From Hymenochaete sp. R1 (Eukaryota; Basidiomycota; Agaricomycetes; Hymenochaetales; Hymenochaetaceae), in the NCBI GenBank assembly GCA_019400425.1, contig JAFREE010000307.1, forward strand, positions 1 to 13,824: a stretch of DNA of 13,824 nucleotides. The letters are read 5' to 3'. The position numbers and the translations under genes were made by a program. Under the pieces are notes generated by a model that saw only the letters and a list, made by a program, of their open reading frames with translations, was not told where the DNA came from and ran no database searches. Position 1 is the stretch's first letter. The number at the start of each line of letters is the position of its first letter. This document shows positions 1-8,406 of this stretch, piece after piece.

Positions 1-612
1 TGCTAACCTCTTGAACCATTGTCACGTGACCTCGATTAGTCAGACTCCTGATCACGTCTTGATCGGACTCTAACACCCTGGAAGAGCTATCGAATAGCTC
101 GTTGAGGAACAACGTGAAGAGATTTCACTGGCAAGTTCTAATGCATGATCAATGCAGATGCGGAGGTCGCTGGTGCGAGTGAATTTCATCGAAGAAAGCC
201 TCGACTTGGGTGAGACAGTAAGCATCCTCGGGCTCAAGCGATACACTAGTACTGAGAAAGAAACGAGCTCAAGGAGCTCATTGATTTCAATAGGTGAGCA
301 GACGCGCACGAGTTGAGCGAGGAGACAGTTAAGAAGAACATACTGCAGGAGGGAGAAATCGGATGCATAGTCGCCATCAAACGAGACCGCCTTCGCCCGA
401 AAATCTTGTAGGCCAGGGTCAATCAATCAAAGGCAACCTCCAAATTATCATATAAGTCCTTGATAATCCGAGACGCGAGCCTTCTTCAACTTGGCACAGC
501 GAGAGTGCCGATGCCGCAAAACGGCTGACTCTTGTTGCAAGCTTCGTACTGTCGATAGAATATTAACGAAATCAAGAAGCAGTGTGTAAGAATTACGGCT
601 CAGCGGTCCGCC
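1..612 (-). pseudogene. Decayed, unidentified protein gene, runs off left edge
   Basis: Four successive coding-like segments lie on the minus strand, each in a different frame from the next: about 612-451 (contains SLQQESAVLRHRHSRCAKLK and KKARVSDYQGLI), 426-70 (contains DFSLLQYVLLNCLLAQLVRV and PIEINELLELVSF), 243-152 (contains EDAYCLTQVEAFFDEIHSHQ) and 124-2 (contains FTLFLNELFDSSSRVLESDQ). Read in order they give one continuous, leucine-rich, apparently all-helical protein of about 190 residues that continues past the window edge. The 426-70 frame has no ATG at its start. The junctions show no good splice signals, so frameshifts are the simpler explanation. I do not recognise the family. 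A HEAT-type or nucleoporin-like helical scaffold is only an impression from composition. The alternative is an unusual multi-intron gene that is still active. Confidence 0.45.
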
Positions 613-1242
613 TTATGAGACGATGGTGGTAAACAGTTCAAGTGCTACTAGTACTAAGTTGAAATCTAAAGCTAAGAGTCCGCACAAAGTCACGTGCCTC
701 AAAGAAATATATATATATATTAATATTATCAATATATTGAGGCCGTCTGTCCATTTTCCCCAACACAGTCACTAGTGACCAGTGTAGCAAAGCCTGAGCG
801 TGTTGCCCCTCGTCAAGAAGATGCGAGTCAGCTTTTCATAACATAATAATTCATCGTCATAGTTGGACACGGAGCTTCTTTGCCCCATTCAGGAGGCTAC
901 CGCGGCGGGCGCACTCTACCGAGCTGAAAGGCTCTTTCCGTAACTCGGCCTCGACCGATGTGTGAGCTGAGAGCTGAGCGATGGGTGGCGGGTTCGCTAC
1001 GGCTGAGATTGATCGACTGCAGCATGAGTAGAGTGCTGAGTCTGAGTGGGTACTGAGCGATAACGATTGGTCAATACATTGCTTGGCAGCGAAGTTCGCA
1101 CGACTTGAAGCGCCCGAATCCGATGATGCCGATGCTTCACCGACACAACCTGCTTCTAACTTTCGACCTTCATCTTCTTCATCTCTGACTAACGGCAGTT
1201 CCTAATATTGACTGTTTTAATGCTCTTGGTTTAATTACAGAT
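613..1242. other. Intergenic, no gene seen; CTGAG-rich stretch
   Basis: No convincing reading frame on either strand. Apart from the AT run, the pentamer CTGAG occurs six times between 967 and 1057. From about 1140 to 1200 the plus strand is pyrimidine-rich (CTTCATCTTCTTCATCTC), as in many fungal 5' leaders. It is followed by a possible leader intron ending TTTAATTACAG at 1241. The stretch could be an old promoter and 5' leader for a plus-strand gene. This is inference. Confidence 0.4.
703..736. repeat. AT-rich run with (TA)n core
   Basis: A pure A/T stretch with an uninterrupted TA dinucleotide core followed by TTAATATTATCAATATATT. It lies upstream of the putative start exon at 1243 and downstream (antisense) of the relic at 1-612. 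It could be simple-sequence DNA or a promoter-like AT tract. Nothing decides between these. Confidence 0.6.
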
Positions 1243-1333
1243 ATGCCTACATTCTCATGCACTTCATTCACGCCAGCGAGTCGCAAGAGGGTTGTCCAGG
1301 ATGAAGAAGCAAGCCAAGGGCTGGGGACTGCAT
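1243..1333 (+). pseudogene. Possible short first exon, unidentified
   Basis: An ATG directly after an intron-like acceptor (TTTAATTACAG) opens a frame of about 30 codons, beginning MPTFSCTSFTPASRKRVV. It reaches a GTACGT donor-like site near 1334. Further downstream, about 1390-1470, another frame contains LPSDLALDVRDADVTQWLG before a stop. I could not find a clean acceptor joining the two, and neither piece matches the expected N-terminal part of BRR2, whose relic starts about 550 bases further on. It may be the start of a separate dead gene or chance. Confidence 0.25.
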
Positions 1334-1893
1334 GTACGTCTTAAAACCGATTTTTTATAAACTTTAATTTGGGACACATCATTAATTTCCTACCTTCGGA
1401 CCTCGCTCTCGATGTACGGGATGCGGATGTTACCCAGTGGCTTGGAAGGGAAGAAATGCGGCAGATGTGATTTTGCGCATTTGGGAACTACGACGAGATT
1501 AGGAAGAACTGTATTGTCGTGCGTTTTCTCTACCTATTCTTCGCTCATATCCTTGCACAACCTCAGACTACATCTAGAATAGATTCAAAATCATTAAATA
1601 GGGTGCATACGTCAAGACAGCTGCATGGGGATGAACTATGTCAGACCTTCGATCGTTTACTCCGAGACCACCCCGTGGCTGATCTCAGAGCCAATGCACG
1701 GGACAGAGGAGCTGGCAGCCTCCACATGCACGCAAAACGCGCATTACGAGATTCATGGGTGCGGTGTATATTATGGGCAATAGTCATACGCGCCCCCATG
1801 ATATTTATCTGTGGGTCTCAATTTCGAGAAATAGCATGTACACGCCATGCTAACATCTGCAAATCTTGAGGTCGAATCTGAAGGTGTGCAGAG
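1334..1893 (+). other. Unassigned stretch with broken open frames
   Basis: Several plus-strand frames are open for 30-110 codons here, for example 1519-1869, but the composition is not clearly coding and I could not align any of it to a family. By position it is where the middle of BRR2 helicase cassette 1 would lie if the relic downstream were complete. I could not see that sequence, so it may be lost, too diverged, or replaced. Confidence 0.3.
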
Positions 1894-4640
1894 CCCAAAT
1901 ATGTGCAATTAACTGCTGCTGGTATCGTAACTCACCACGTTGGAATATGTCGCGAGGATCGTCGAAGATATATTGGCTCACGGAGCCTTCAAGGTGCTTG
2001 TGCTCGGCAGCGCTGCCTGACTTGCTAATATTCTTGCACGCCCTGCCATTGCTAAGGGAATGCATATTACTGCACTACGAAAGCTATTGGGTTGAACTGT
2101 TGTCGGATGATATCGTCTGAATGCTTGAGTGAACCGTTCGACCGCAACTCAACACGCTCGGAGACTCCGCGGAGAGGGCATCATGGCCACGAATCGATCG
2201 AGGCTGTAGGGCTACCTAAAACCATCGATCGACTCTGTTGTCAAGCTCTCAGATAATCTCAATGCCGAAGCCATACTGGGGACATTTTACAACAAGAGTG
2301 AAGCCCTTCAGCGGCTGGGTCATACATACCTGTAAGTCAATAAGTACCTAATACTGGATTGATATTAATCACGATTATAGGCATGCATGAACGATCTGGG
2401 CTCCTGGCCTGCACCGTTTCAGACCAAGTTGCTTGGCCGATCAACCAATGCGCATCCAGAAATGCATAAATCTCTCAGTCGGCTAGTGCTCTATTTGAGA
2501 AGCGCGATGTCGTCAAATAGAGCGTTCGTTTGACAAGTTCACGTTAGTGGAGCTGAGAGTCACCACCCCCCACTTCTATATTACGAACAATACAGTCACT
2601 ACACGCTACCGGCGCCTTCATCCGACCATGTTGAACTCTTTAGGACCCTTACACCCCCTACCGCGGCCAAACTATTTTCCGCTCGCCAGGCGAAGGGATA
2701 GAGTTCAGTAAGCTTCCATTATAAAACTTAACAGTTTCCTTCAGGCTTACATCTTGCAATTCAAGCTTGAGATTTTCGTTTTTTTTTGCAGATATGGCTT
2801 TCGATCGGCGATCTACTTGGCGGAAAATGCACAACGTCTATCAAAGCTGCCTTGGATATACGCAAGGCGGCCATGAAGCTCATGTAGGGTCCGATGGCAC
2901 CGTTGCGTCATTCAGGGGTGGTCGTGTTGACGCCGTTTGAAGGGTGGAAGGTAAGCCGTTGTCGGAGCATCGCTATTTTGACATCGCCTTCCCGAAAGCG
3001 GCGACGTCGTCGATAACTCAGAGAGCTTGGCAAGCTGGCCTGCCGTATTTCCCGAAATTCCCCAAATCTCCAGCCCCGAATGCAGGCGTGGCCCCCAACG
3101 AAGTCATTGATGTGAATTGATCCATCCATTAATCCTGAATTGAGAGGGACGAAAGAGTACACAGTGCATCTGAGCGGCTAGTGGTGACGGAGGATGAGGA
3201 TAGTAAAGCCATCCTTTCTGCAACATGTCTGTTCTTGGATAGTCTTTCGCCGGGGACGAGCGCCACGCAGTTATATCATCCTCATCTCGGCACGTTACCG
3301 CTGAGACTCGCTTCTCCATCCCCATCTCATTAAGTATCTCATCCTTCCCGCAATGTTCGTTCCTCCAACTCAGTCCCTCGGACTACAGCGTCTTTCGTCT
3401 TTCATCCTCCTAAAGAAGATTTTAAGAGGATCTTTTCCTCGTTCACCCCAACAAGGTGTAGATGCGAGTCTACCGGACTTTATACCTTGCGGATAATAAT
3501 GTCATCATTGGCGTTCCGACTAGCGATGGTAGGAGTGTTTGCGTGGTGTTAGATCCGCTGTGTCTCTGGACAAGGCTTGACCCTCTTCCTGCCGTATGCG
3601 TCAAATCACTCCAGGACATTGCTGGCCAACGAGTGAAGTAGCAATGATCGAAGTTTGTTTTTTTGCGGGATGGGCAGGACGGGAGAAGCGGGTGCTGACT
3701 TGCAATTGTTGGAGGAAAGCGACGTGATCGTCTGTACTCCATCTCAGTGGTGTGTTATTTCGACTCTGGAATTCAGCTAGACTGATGGAATTTCGTACTT
3801 TCATTGTAGATGAGGTGCAGGAACTCGGCGTAGAGGTACTACTAGCTTTGTCTTACGAAGCCATCTTCTTGTGGTCACAGCGTATCTCTGCTCAGTCGGA
3901 AATCAAGTTAATGGTTGTTGCATGCTCAGCATCATTGGATAGATCTCACGTCATCCTTGCCTTTGTTTACTTTTTCTTAGAAAAGAACTTCCGTTGCGAT
4001 CGACTCATACCACTTAGTGGTAATCCCTACGAGCTTCGAGTGACCTTGACAATGGTCACAAAAAGTAATGTGAAATTGCAACTATCACGCTGATATCAGA
4101 ACAGAGTGACGCCATATTCATTCATCATTGACCTTCGTCCTGGACCGTTTCATCATATTCTCCATCGCACCCGCAACCTTTTCCTTTCCGCTTCTTACCC
4201 CCGTCATTGCCCGTTAGAATGTTCAGCGAAAGGTTGCTTAGGGGGCACCGGATGCATTTGTTAGTATTCAAGGAAATCGTACAGCATTCGTACAGCGCTC
4301 AGGGACGCCGGCGTTGGTAACTTGCATTAGGATTGTACCGCCGGTCCCAGACCCTTCTCTTCAGCGAGCTTGGACCAGTATAATCTCTGATATCGAAAAG
4401 GCGAAACCGTCAGTCAAGTTGTCAAACCTGCGGTCTCTACCAGGAATCCCGAATCATTATCGTTGTTTTATTACAACGTCCTCCGTGGAAGATGTCCAGG
4501 GGAACGTTTGTCAGCGTATGAGTACTACACTCTGGAGAAACTCGGAGTTTCACAATGACGAGCATGGAAAAGCCTCATCATTCACTGCAGCAAGTCCAAA
4601 ACCCTCCAAATAGCCAACATACATGACATGGAGATGGTAG
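1894..4640 (+). pseudogene. BRR2: BRR2/SNRNP200-like spliceosomal helicase pseudogene
   Basis: BRR2 is the Ski2-like RNA helicase of the U5 snRNP that unwinds U4/U6 during spliceosome activation; it has two helicase cassettes, each followed by a Sec63 unit. Fragments in all three plus frames follow BRR2 order: GIVTHHVGICRED (1921), VEDILAHGAFKVLV (1961), SYWVELLSDDIV (2082), GEGIMATNRS (2171), LNAEAILGTFYN then LGHTYL (to 2332), VELRVTTPHFYITNN (about 2545), QAYILQFKLE (2744), RYFDIAFPKAAT with YFPKFPK (2971-3080), LILPAMFVPPTQSL (3339), VYRTLYLADNNVIIGVPTS (3468), DVIVCTPSQWCVIS (about 3724), FIVDEVQELG (about 3800) and ISAQSEIKLMVVACSASL (about 3883). Order and spacing match cassette 1 end, Sec63 unit 1 and cassette 2. 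Many stops and frameshifts, and a ruined Walker A (3513-3536), show it is dead. A 49-nt intron with GTAAGT, CTAAT and TATAG survives at 2332-2380, so it is not a processed copy. Identification becomes weak after about 4260. Confidence 0.85.
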
Positions 4641-4795
4641 TGGTGCATGTATATTAATGAGAGGAAACACGGTCCGACGTCGCTTTCTGTTTCAGTCCTC
4701 CGTTCGGTCTCAATCTCCGCTGTCAAGTAACGTGTAAGTAACAACATTTCCGAAAAAAAAAGTTTGATTTACCTTCTTACCCCTCTGAAACGCCT
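4641..4795. other. Gap between convergent BRR2 and ubiquitin relics
   Basis: About 155 bases between the weak end of the BRR2 relic and the minus-strand ubiquitin relic. An A9 tract at 4753-4761 and pyrimidine stretches are present. No gene is seen. Confidence 0.4.
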
Positions 4796-5197
4796 TCATC
4801 CGCCGCGCAATTTGAGTACCATGGTCACCTCGATCGATTGACCATGAACGATGTTATAGTCCGTGAGAGTGTGTCCGTCTTCCAGCTGACACGAAGGAGC
4901 GGGAGGGACGCACGCTATTAGACGCTGTTGTCAGGTGGAATACCCTCCTTGTCCTGAATTTTCGATTTCAGGTTTTCGATTGCGTCGCTGGACTTGACCG
5001 ACAGAGTTATCGTCTTCCCCGTGAGTGCCGTCACCGAGAGCTCGAAGGGGGACGTGAATGGGGGCTCGGCGGAATCGTTCTCGGAGCCGCCGGAAAGGTT
5101 AGGCGTTGCTGGTCTGGTTCAGCGCGACAAGTGACGCGATGGTCTTACCCGTCAATGTCTTGAACGGTTTCGTGGTCCGCATAACGATGGATGACAT
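4796..5197 (-). pseudogene. Degenerate ubiquitin gene with broken frame
   Basis: Ubiquitin is the 76-residue protein tag joined through its C-terminal Gly-Gly. On the minus strand, an ATG at 5197 or 5182 leads to KTLTGKTI, an exact match to the ubiquitin N-terminus, and then a stop. A second copy of the motif follows about 130 bases on, with [19 protein letters not shown] and [13 protein letters not shown]. One base appears to be lost at about 4930. In the next frame come QRLI, an extra Cys/Pro-rich insert in place of the FAGK region, QLEDGHTLTDYNI, and the ending LKLRGG directly before TGA (4796-4798). Two N-terminal starts closer together than one 228-nt unit, the frame break and extra residues near the C-terminus all argue against an active gene. 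A GTAAG site inside the first LTGK codons could mark a 40-nt intron leading in frame into the second unit, so a divergent ubiquitin-like gene is a weaker alternative. Confidence 0.8.
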
Positions 5198-5221
5198 GTC
5201 GGAAGGTAAAAAAAAGTGTTT

Positions 5222-5317
5222 TTGGATCAAGAGAAGCGAGTCAAAGAGCAGATTGCAGAACTACAAGAGCGATGCAATAGAGTTCTCGCAGTCATTGATG
5301 CAGAGTGCTTCTCTTGA
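5222..5317 (+). pseudogene. Coiled-coil exon fragment, unidentified
   Basis: A 31-codon plus-strand frame contains KRVKEQIAELQERCNRVLAV, with heptad-like leucine/isoleucine spacing and charged residues, ending at TGA 5315. Such a helix commonly precedes the F-box in Agaricomycete F-box proteins, and an LPxEIxxEIF-like motif would be expected next. Only a vague echo (SIDILGPIFPRAIS) is present, in another frame, about 30-70 bases on, just before a GTAAGC site. I treat it as a possible F-box gene relic. No full domain can be shown. Confidence 0.3.
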
Positions 5318-5370
5318 TCGAAGTCCGTCGAAGCATTGACATACTTGGTCCTATCTTCCCGCGTGCCATT

Positions 5371-5833
5371 TCATGTAAGCAGCAGTCCTCGACCGTTAGT
5401 CTGTGCTGCACCGTCGATCTCGCCTCGATCTGTACGAATCTATAATTAACTTGACGCGCCGATGTAGATTATTGATCCCGAGATTAAGTCCTTACCTCCG
5501 CTCGCTCGAGTCCCGTGCCGTCCTTTGAGTAGCATGTCTCGCGGGTCAGAAGTCAAACAATAGAGTCCGATTCTGAAGAAGCCGTCGATGTCGGTCTCCT
5601 GTAATGTTCTTTGCCTTATCTCTCCCAACTCCGTCGCTATCTCCAGTTGAACCCAATGCACTCGCGCACGCTTTCTCTTGTTTACGACACAATTCCATTC
5701 TGTTTGACTCCAATATAAGATACAACGGACTGAAACATATGCTGCTAGACTGCGGTGAGCTTCCCTTCGAGTGACAGAGAAAAGTCAGTAACATACCTAT
5801 GGTAGCGCGTTCGCCCTGAGCAGCGTACGACAT
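5371..5833 (-). CDS. Possible three-exon small gene, 109 aa, unidentified
   Basis: An ATG at 5833-5831 begins MSYAAQGERATI and meets a GTATGT donor at 5796. A 67-nt intron ends TTTCAG at 5730. Exon 2 (5729-5496) holds VQLEIATELGEIRQRTLQE and SDPRDMLLKGR and ends at a GTAAGG donor. A 66-nt intron ends GTACAG at 5430. Exon 3 (5429-5371) ends in TGA. All three exons join in frame, giving 109 residues, basic in the middle, with no membrane segment. I do not recognise it. The ELGEIRQRTLQETDIDG helix faintly recalls SNARE helices, but not enough to name it. Frame-consistent splice sites are the only support, and a decayed gene or chance remains possible. Confidence 0.35.
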
Positions 5834-5891
5834 GCTGTACGATGAAACAAGAGCTCGGTGTGCACGAAATCAATGCACAATAACCCATAAT

Positions 5892-6087
5892 TCATGTGCC
5901 GTCTGAGTCTTCAACATTCGCTTCGTTATCCACGACATCGGGTGTTGGTTCCCCCATCATCTCGCTATCTCTGTATTGGCACGCCCCAGGAAAGTCATTT
6001 CGGTCCCGACATCTATCGCATGGATAAGCAGTCGTCAGTGTTTCGCACACGAGGTAACGATATTGAAATCCACCCCCGGCCGCGAAT
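5892..6087 (-). pseudogene. Cys-containing C-terminal exon or relic, unidentified
   Basis: A minus-strand open frame after an acceptor-like CTTGCTTCAG (6088) encodes about 64 residues with a CDRCRDRNDFPGAC cluster and an acidic tail (VDNEANVEDSDGT) before TGA. There is no ATG in the frame upstream. A candidate upstream exon (to 6155, containing DLTAEEQNDARAIC) ends at a perfect GTACGT donor 67 nt away, but joining the two gives the wrong phase. The Cys spacing resembles the first half of a fungal zinc cluster without completing one. It is probably the end of a broken gene. Confidence 0.3.
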
Positions 6088-6469
6088 CTGAAGCAAGACA
6101 ATGCATGAGTTGCGATGAACGTGCGTACACTGTGACTGGCTAACTTGAACGTACTTCGCTACTTTTGGAGGTGTTCGAGCTCATTGGGCAGATTGCTCTC
6201 GCATCATTCTGTTCTTCAGCAGTCAAATCCTCCCGACCGTTATGAATGGGTCGTCATGACGCTTGATCAAACAACGGTGCGCAATAGTAAACATGACTCA
6301 CCCAGCACAGTAACGAAACGACTGCTGACGTCCACCTTGTATTTCTTTACACAAGGATCTTATATTTGAAACGTGACACGACCGAGGTTGTTTTCGGATT
6401 CATAGGGGTTGTGGACGGTCTCGAAAGGCGCAGGGTCTCGCTCTGGTGAAACGGGACGTTAAGAATATG

Positions 6470-6490
6470 GACTTGTCATGACTTGTCATG
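6470..6490. repeat. Tandem 10-bp duplication (ACTTGTCATG x2)
   Basis: Two perfect adjacent copies of ACTTGTCATG (6471-6490), with partial ACTTG copies following at about 6495 and 6505. It is a small slippage-type duplication with no evident function. Confidence 0.7.
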
Positions 6491-6530
6491 AACGACTTGC
6501 TCGTACTTGTCGTCCTGATCGCGGACTTAA

Positions 6531-6809
6531 CAATCGTCGGTATACGTAGGAGCGACGGCGTCGATCGTTTCTGAAAGGGGAATTAAATCCCATGGTGAGT
6601 GGTACCGTTCATCCGGAGACGTTGAAGACGATGATGCTTTGACACCTACCCCTCAATATGTTATCTCTACGGCGATGGCAGGCGCTTTTCGACCTTTGCA
6701 GACGACGCAAGATCTATGGTCAGAGTCACAAGCACATCGCTCTTGCTGCCGTTTGAAAGAGACGCGCAACGCGCCATCACGTGGACTCATGAACGGACAA
6801 CAATATTAA
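6531..6809 (+). pseudogene. Open frame of 92 codons without usable start
   Basis: Between two in-frame stops the plus strand reads through EWYRSSGDVEDDDALTPTPQ and TAMAGAFRPLQTTQDLW. The mix is balanced and protein-like, unlike the flanking frames. There is no early ATG, so it would have to be an internal exon. It ends 115 bases before the Plavaka start codon. It may be an upstream exon of a broken gene interrupted by the transposon, or a leftover of the element itself. The family is not recognised. Confidence 0.3.
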
Positions 6810-6923
6810 AGCTAATGGTAGCCAGAAACGGGGGGAAACGCGTGTCCTTACTCAAATTGACGACAGCTGCCAAACAACCGTCCCTCCTCCAACACCAGAT
6901 CCTACGACTTAAACGCGTCCATT

Positions 6924-8406
6924 ATGCCCAAACACACGTTCGTGAGGTCGAAGCGAACTCGAACATCTGCAGAAGGAAGAAGTGGTCCACGTTCCACGGA
7001 TCGGAAGAACCGCGCGTCAGTTTTGAGATGTCCAGAGTGCAAGAAGGAAATATCTAGTCTGGAGCTACACGGTATGAGGGCAGCTGAAGACTCGCCATGC
7101 AAGCGTTTCTGGACCGAACATGTTCGGCATGTGGCGGCTGGACATGACCGCATGTCGGAGGAGACGAACGCAAATTTCGGGTTGTATAATGACGTGTAAG
7201 TCCTGCACGATAATTTCTATACACATACAATGGGAGATGACCCATAGAACAGGGTTGGGGAAACGACATCGGAACATGGAGACTTAGGGATTGGTTTTGA
7301 TGTAAATGAGACGGAGCAAGACGCGTTTCATCAGCATGAGGTCGAGAACGAGGTCAGACTGGCTACGGATATGACAGCCGCGCCACTAGGACCATTCATT
7401 GTTAACTTTCCTACTGAAAACGTTATATTCGAGAACGAGCTGGAAACCGGACTCTTAGCAGGCCCGAACGAAGGAGGACTTCTAGACCAGGACGAAGTTA
7501 GAGCTGCGGGAGAGACGCACGGACCGTTTGGGTCGAAATTAGATCTCCTTATGGTGCACTGGATCAAAGACAACGGAATCTCCGTGAGGGCGACTAAGTC
7601 CTTGATATCGATTTTGAAAGTGAGCTTAACGATGTTGGCTGCAATCTGCATGCTACTGACAAACGACTGAATTATGTCAGGAACACGCAGAAGTGCCTTT
7701 ATCATTCGACACCGTGCGATCCATAAACACACGGCTTGACAAATTCGTTGAGGTATCCTTGCCTCCGTTCGAGGCGAAAACAATTGTAGTCGATGGGAAA
7801 CGGTTGACGCTGTATGTTCGAGACACACTAGCATGCATGGGGTATTTGTTCAGCAGAAAGACGTGGGCGAAGGATCTTCTGCTAATGCCGGAGCGACATT
7901 ATCTAGATGCCTCAAAAACGATACGAATGTACCACGAGTTGAACACAGGCGATTGGTGGTGGCTCACTCTGGAGCTTATACAATCTCGTTATCCCGGGGC
8001 CACCATCATTCCAATCCTTTTAGCTTCAGACAAGACGCAACTGACCCAGTACGGGAATGAATCAGTATATCCCGTGTACATGACGTCAGGCAACATCCCA
8101 AAGGAATATCGAAAGAAGCCGTCTAGTGGTGCGCAAGTCCTTGTCGCGTACCTTCCGACAGACAACCTACTCGACATCGAAGGCGAGCGGAAACGTACTC
8201 TCGCCCGTTTCAACACGTTCCAATTCTGTATGGTTCTGATTTTTCGCCCTCTAGTCAGCGCTGGAATTTCGGGCGAGCGTCATGGGGATGGACGAGTTCG
8301 TCGTTGTCATCCTGTACTAGCAGGTGTAGTATGCGATTACCCAGAGGAGTGTGCACTCGCCGGAACCATTCAAGGTGAATGCACGTCTCGGCCAAAGACA
8401 ATGTGA
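6924..8406 (+). CDS. Plavaka transposase, N-terminal half, three exons
   Basis: The transposase would bind element ends and catalyse excision and insertion in the nucleus. Exon 1 (6924-7195) starts at ATG with basic residues and a CPEC...H finger-like region (about residues 35-70). A 57-nt intron (7196-7252, GTAAGT...ACAG) and a 61-nt intron (7620-7680, GTGAGC...GTCAG) join exons 2 (7253-7619) and 3 (7681-8406) in frame, giving 453 residues. Diagnostic Plavaka blocks in exon 3 are TGDWWWLTLE, LASDKTQLTQYGNESVYPV, GNIPKEYRKKPS and HPVLAGVVCDYPEECA. The frame then reads GEC, where intact family members continue into a second Cys (GECPxC) and several hundred more residues. Here it runs out at TGA 8404 within ten codons. 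All exons up to that point lack stops, so the copy is fairly young. Confidence 0.82.

Noticed and set aside
1519..1869. 116-codon plus-strand frame as a gene
   Set aside because: It starts with a non-ATG codon, has Arg/His-rich low-quality composition and no domain. It may be chance within decayed DNA.
2908..3804. Several minus-strand open frames of 67-90 codons
   Set aside because: They are shadows of the plus-strand BRR2 relic, and none shows protein-like motifs.
1894..4640. Assignment of the helicase relic to ASCC3/SLH1 and not BRR2
   Set aside because: The ADNLNAEI-like, WVEL and RYFD...FPKL-like blocks fit BRR2 better than ASCC3/SLH1, although both belong to the same helicase group.
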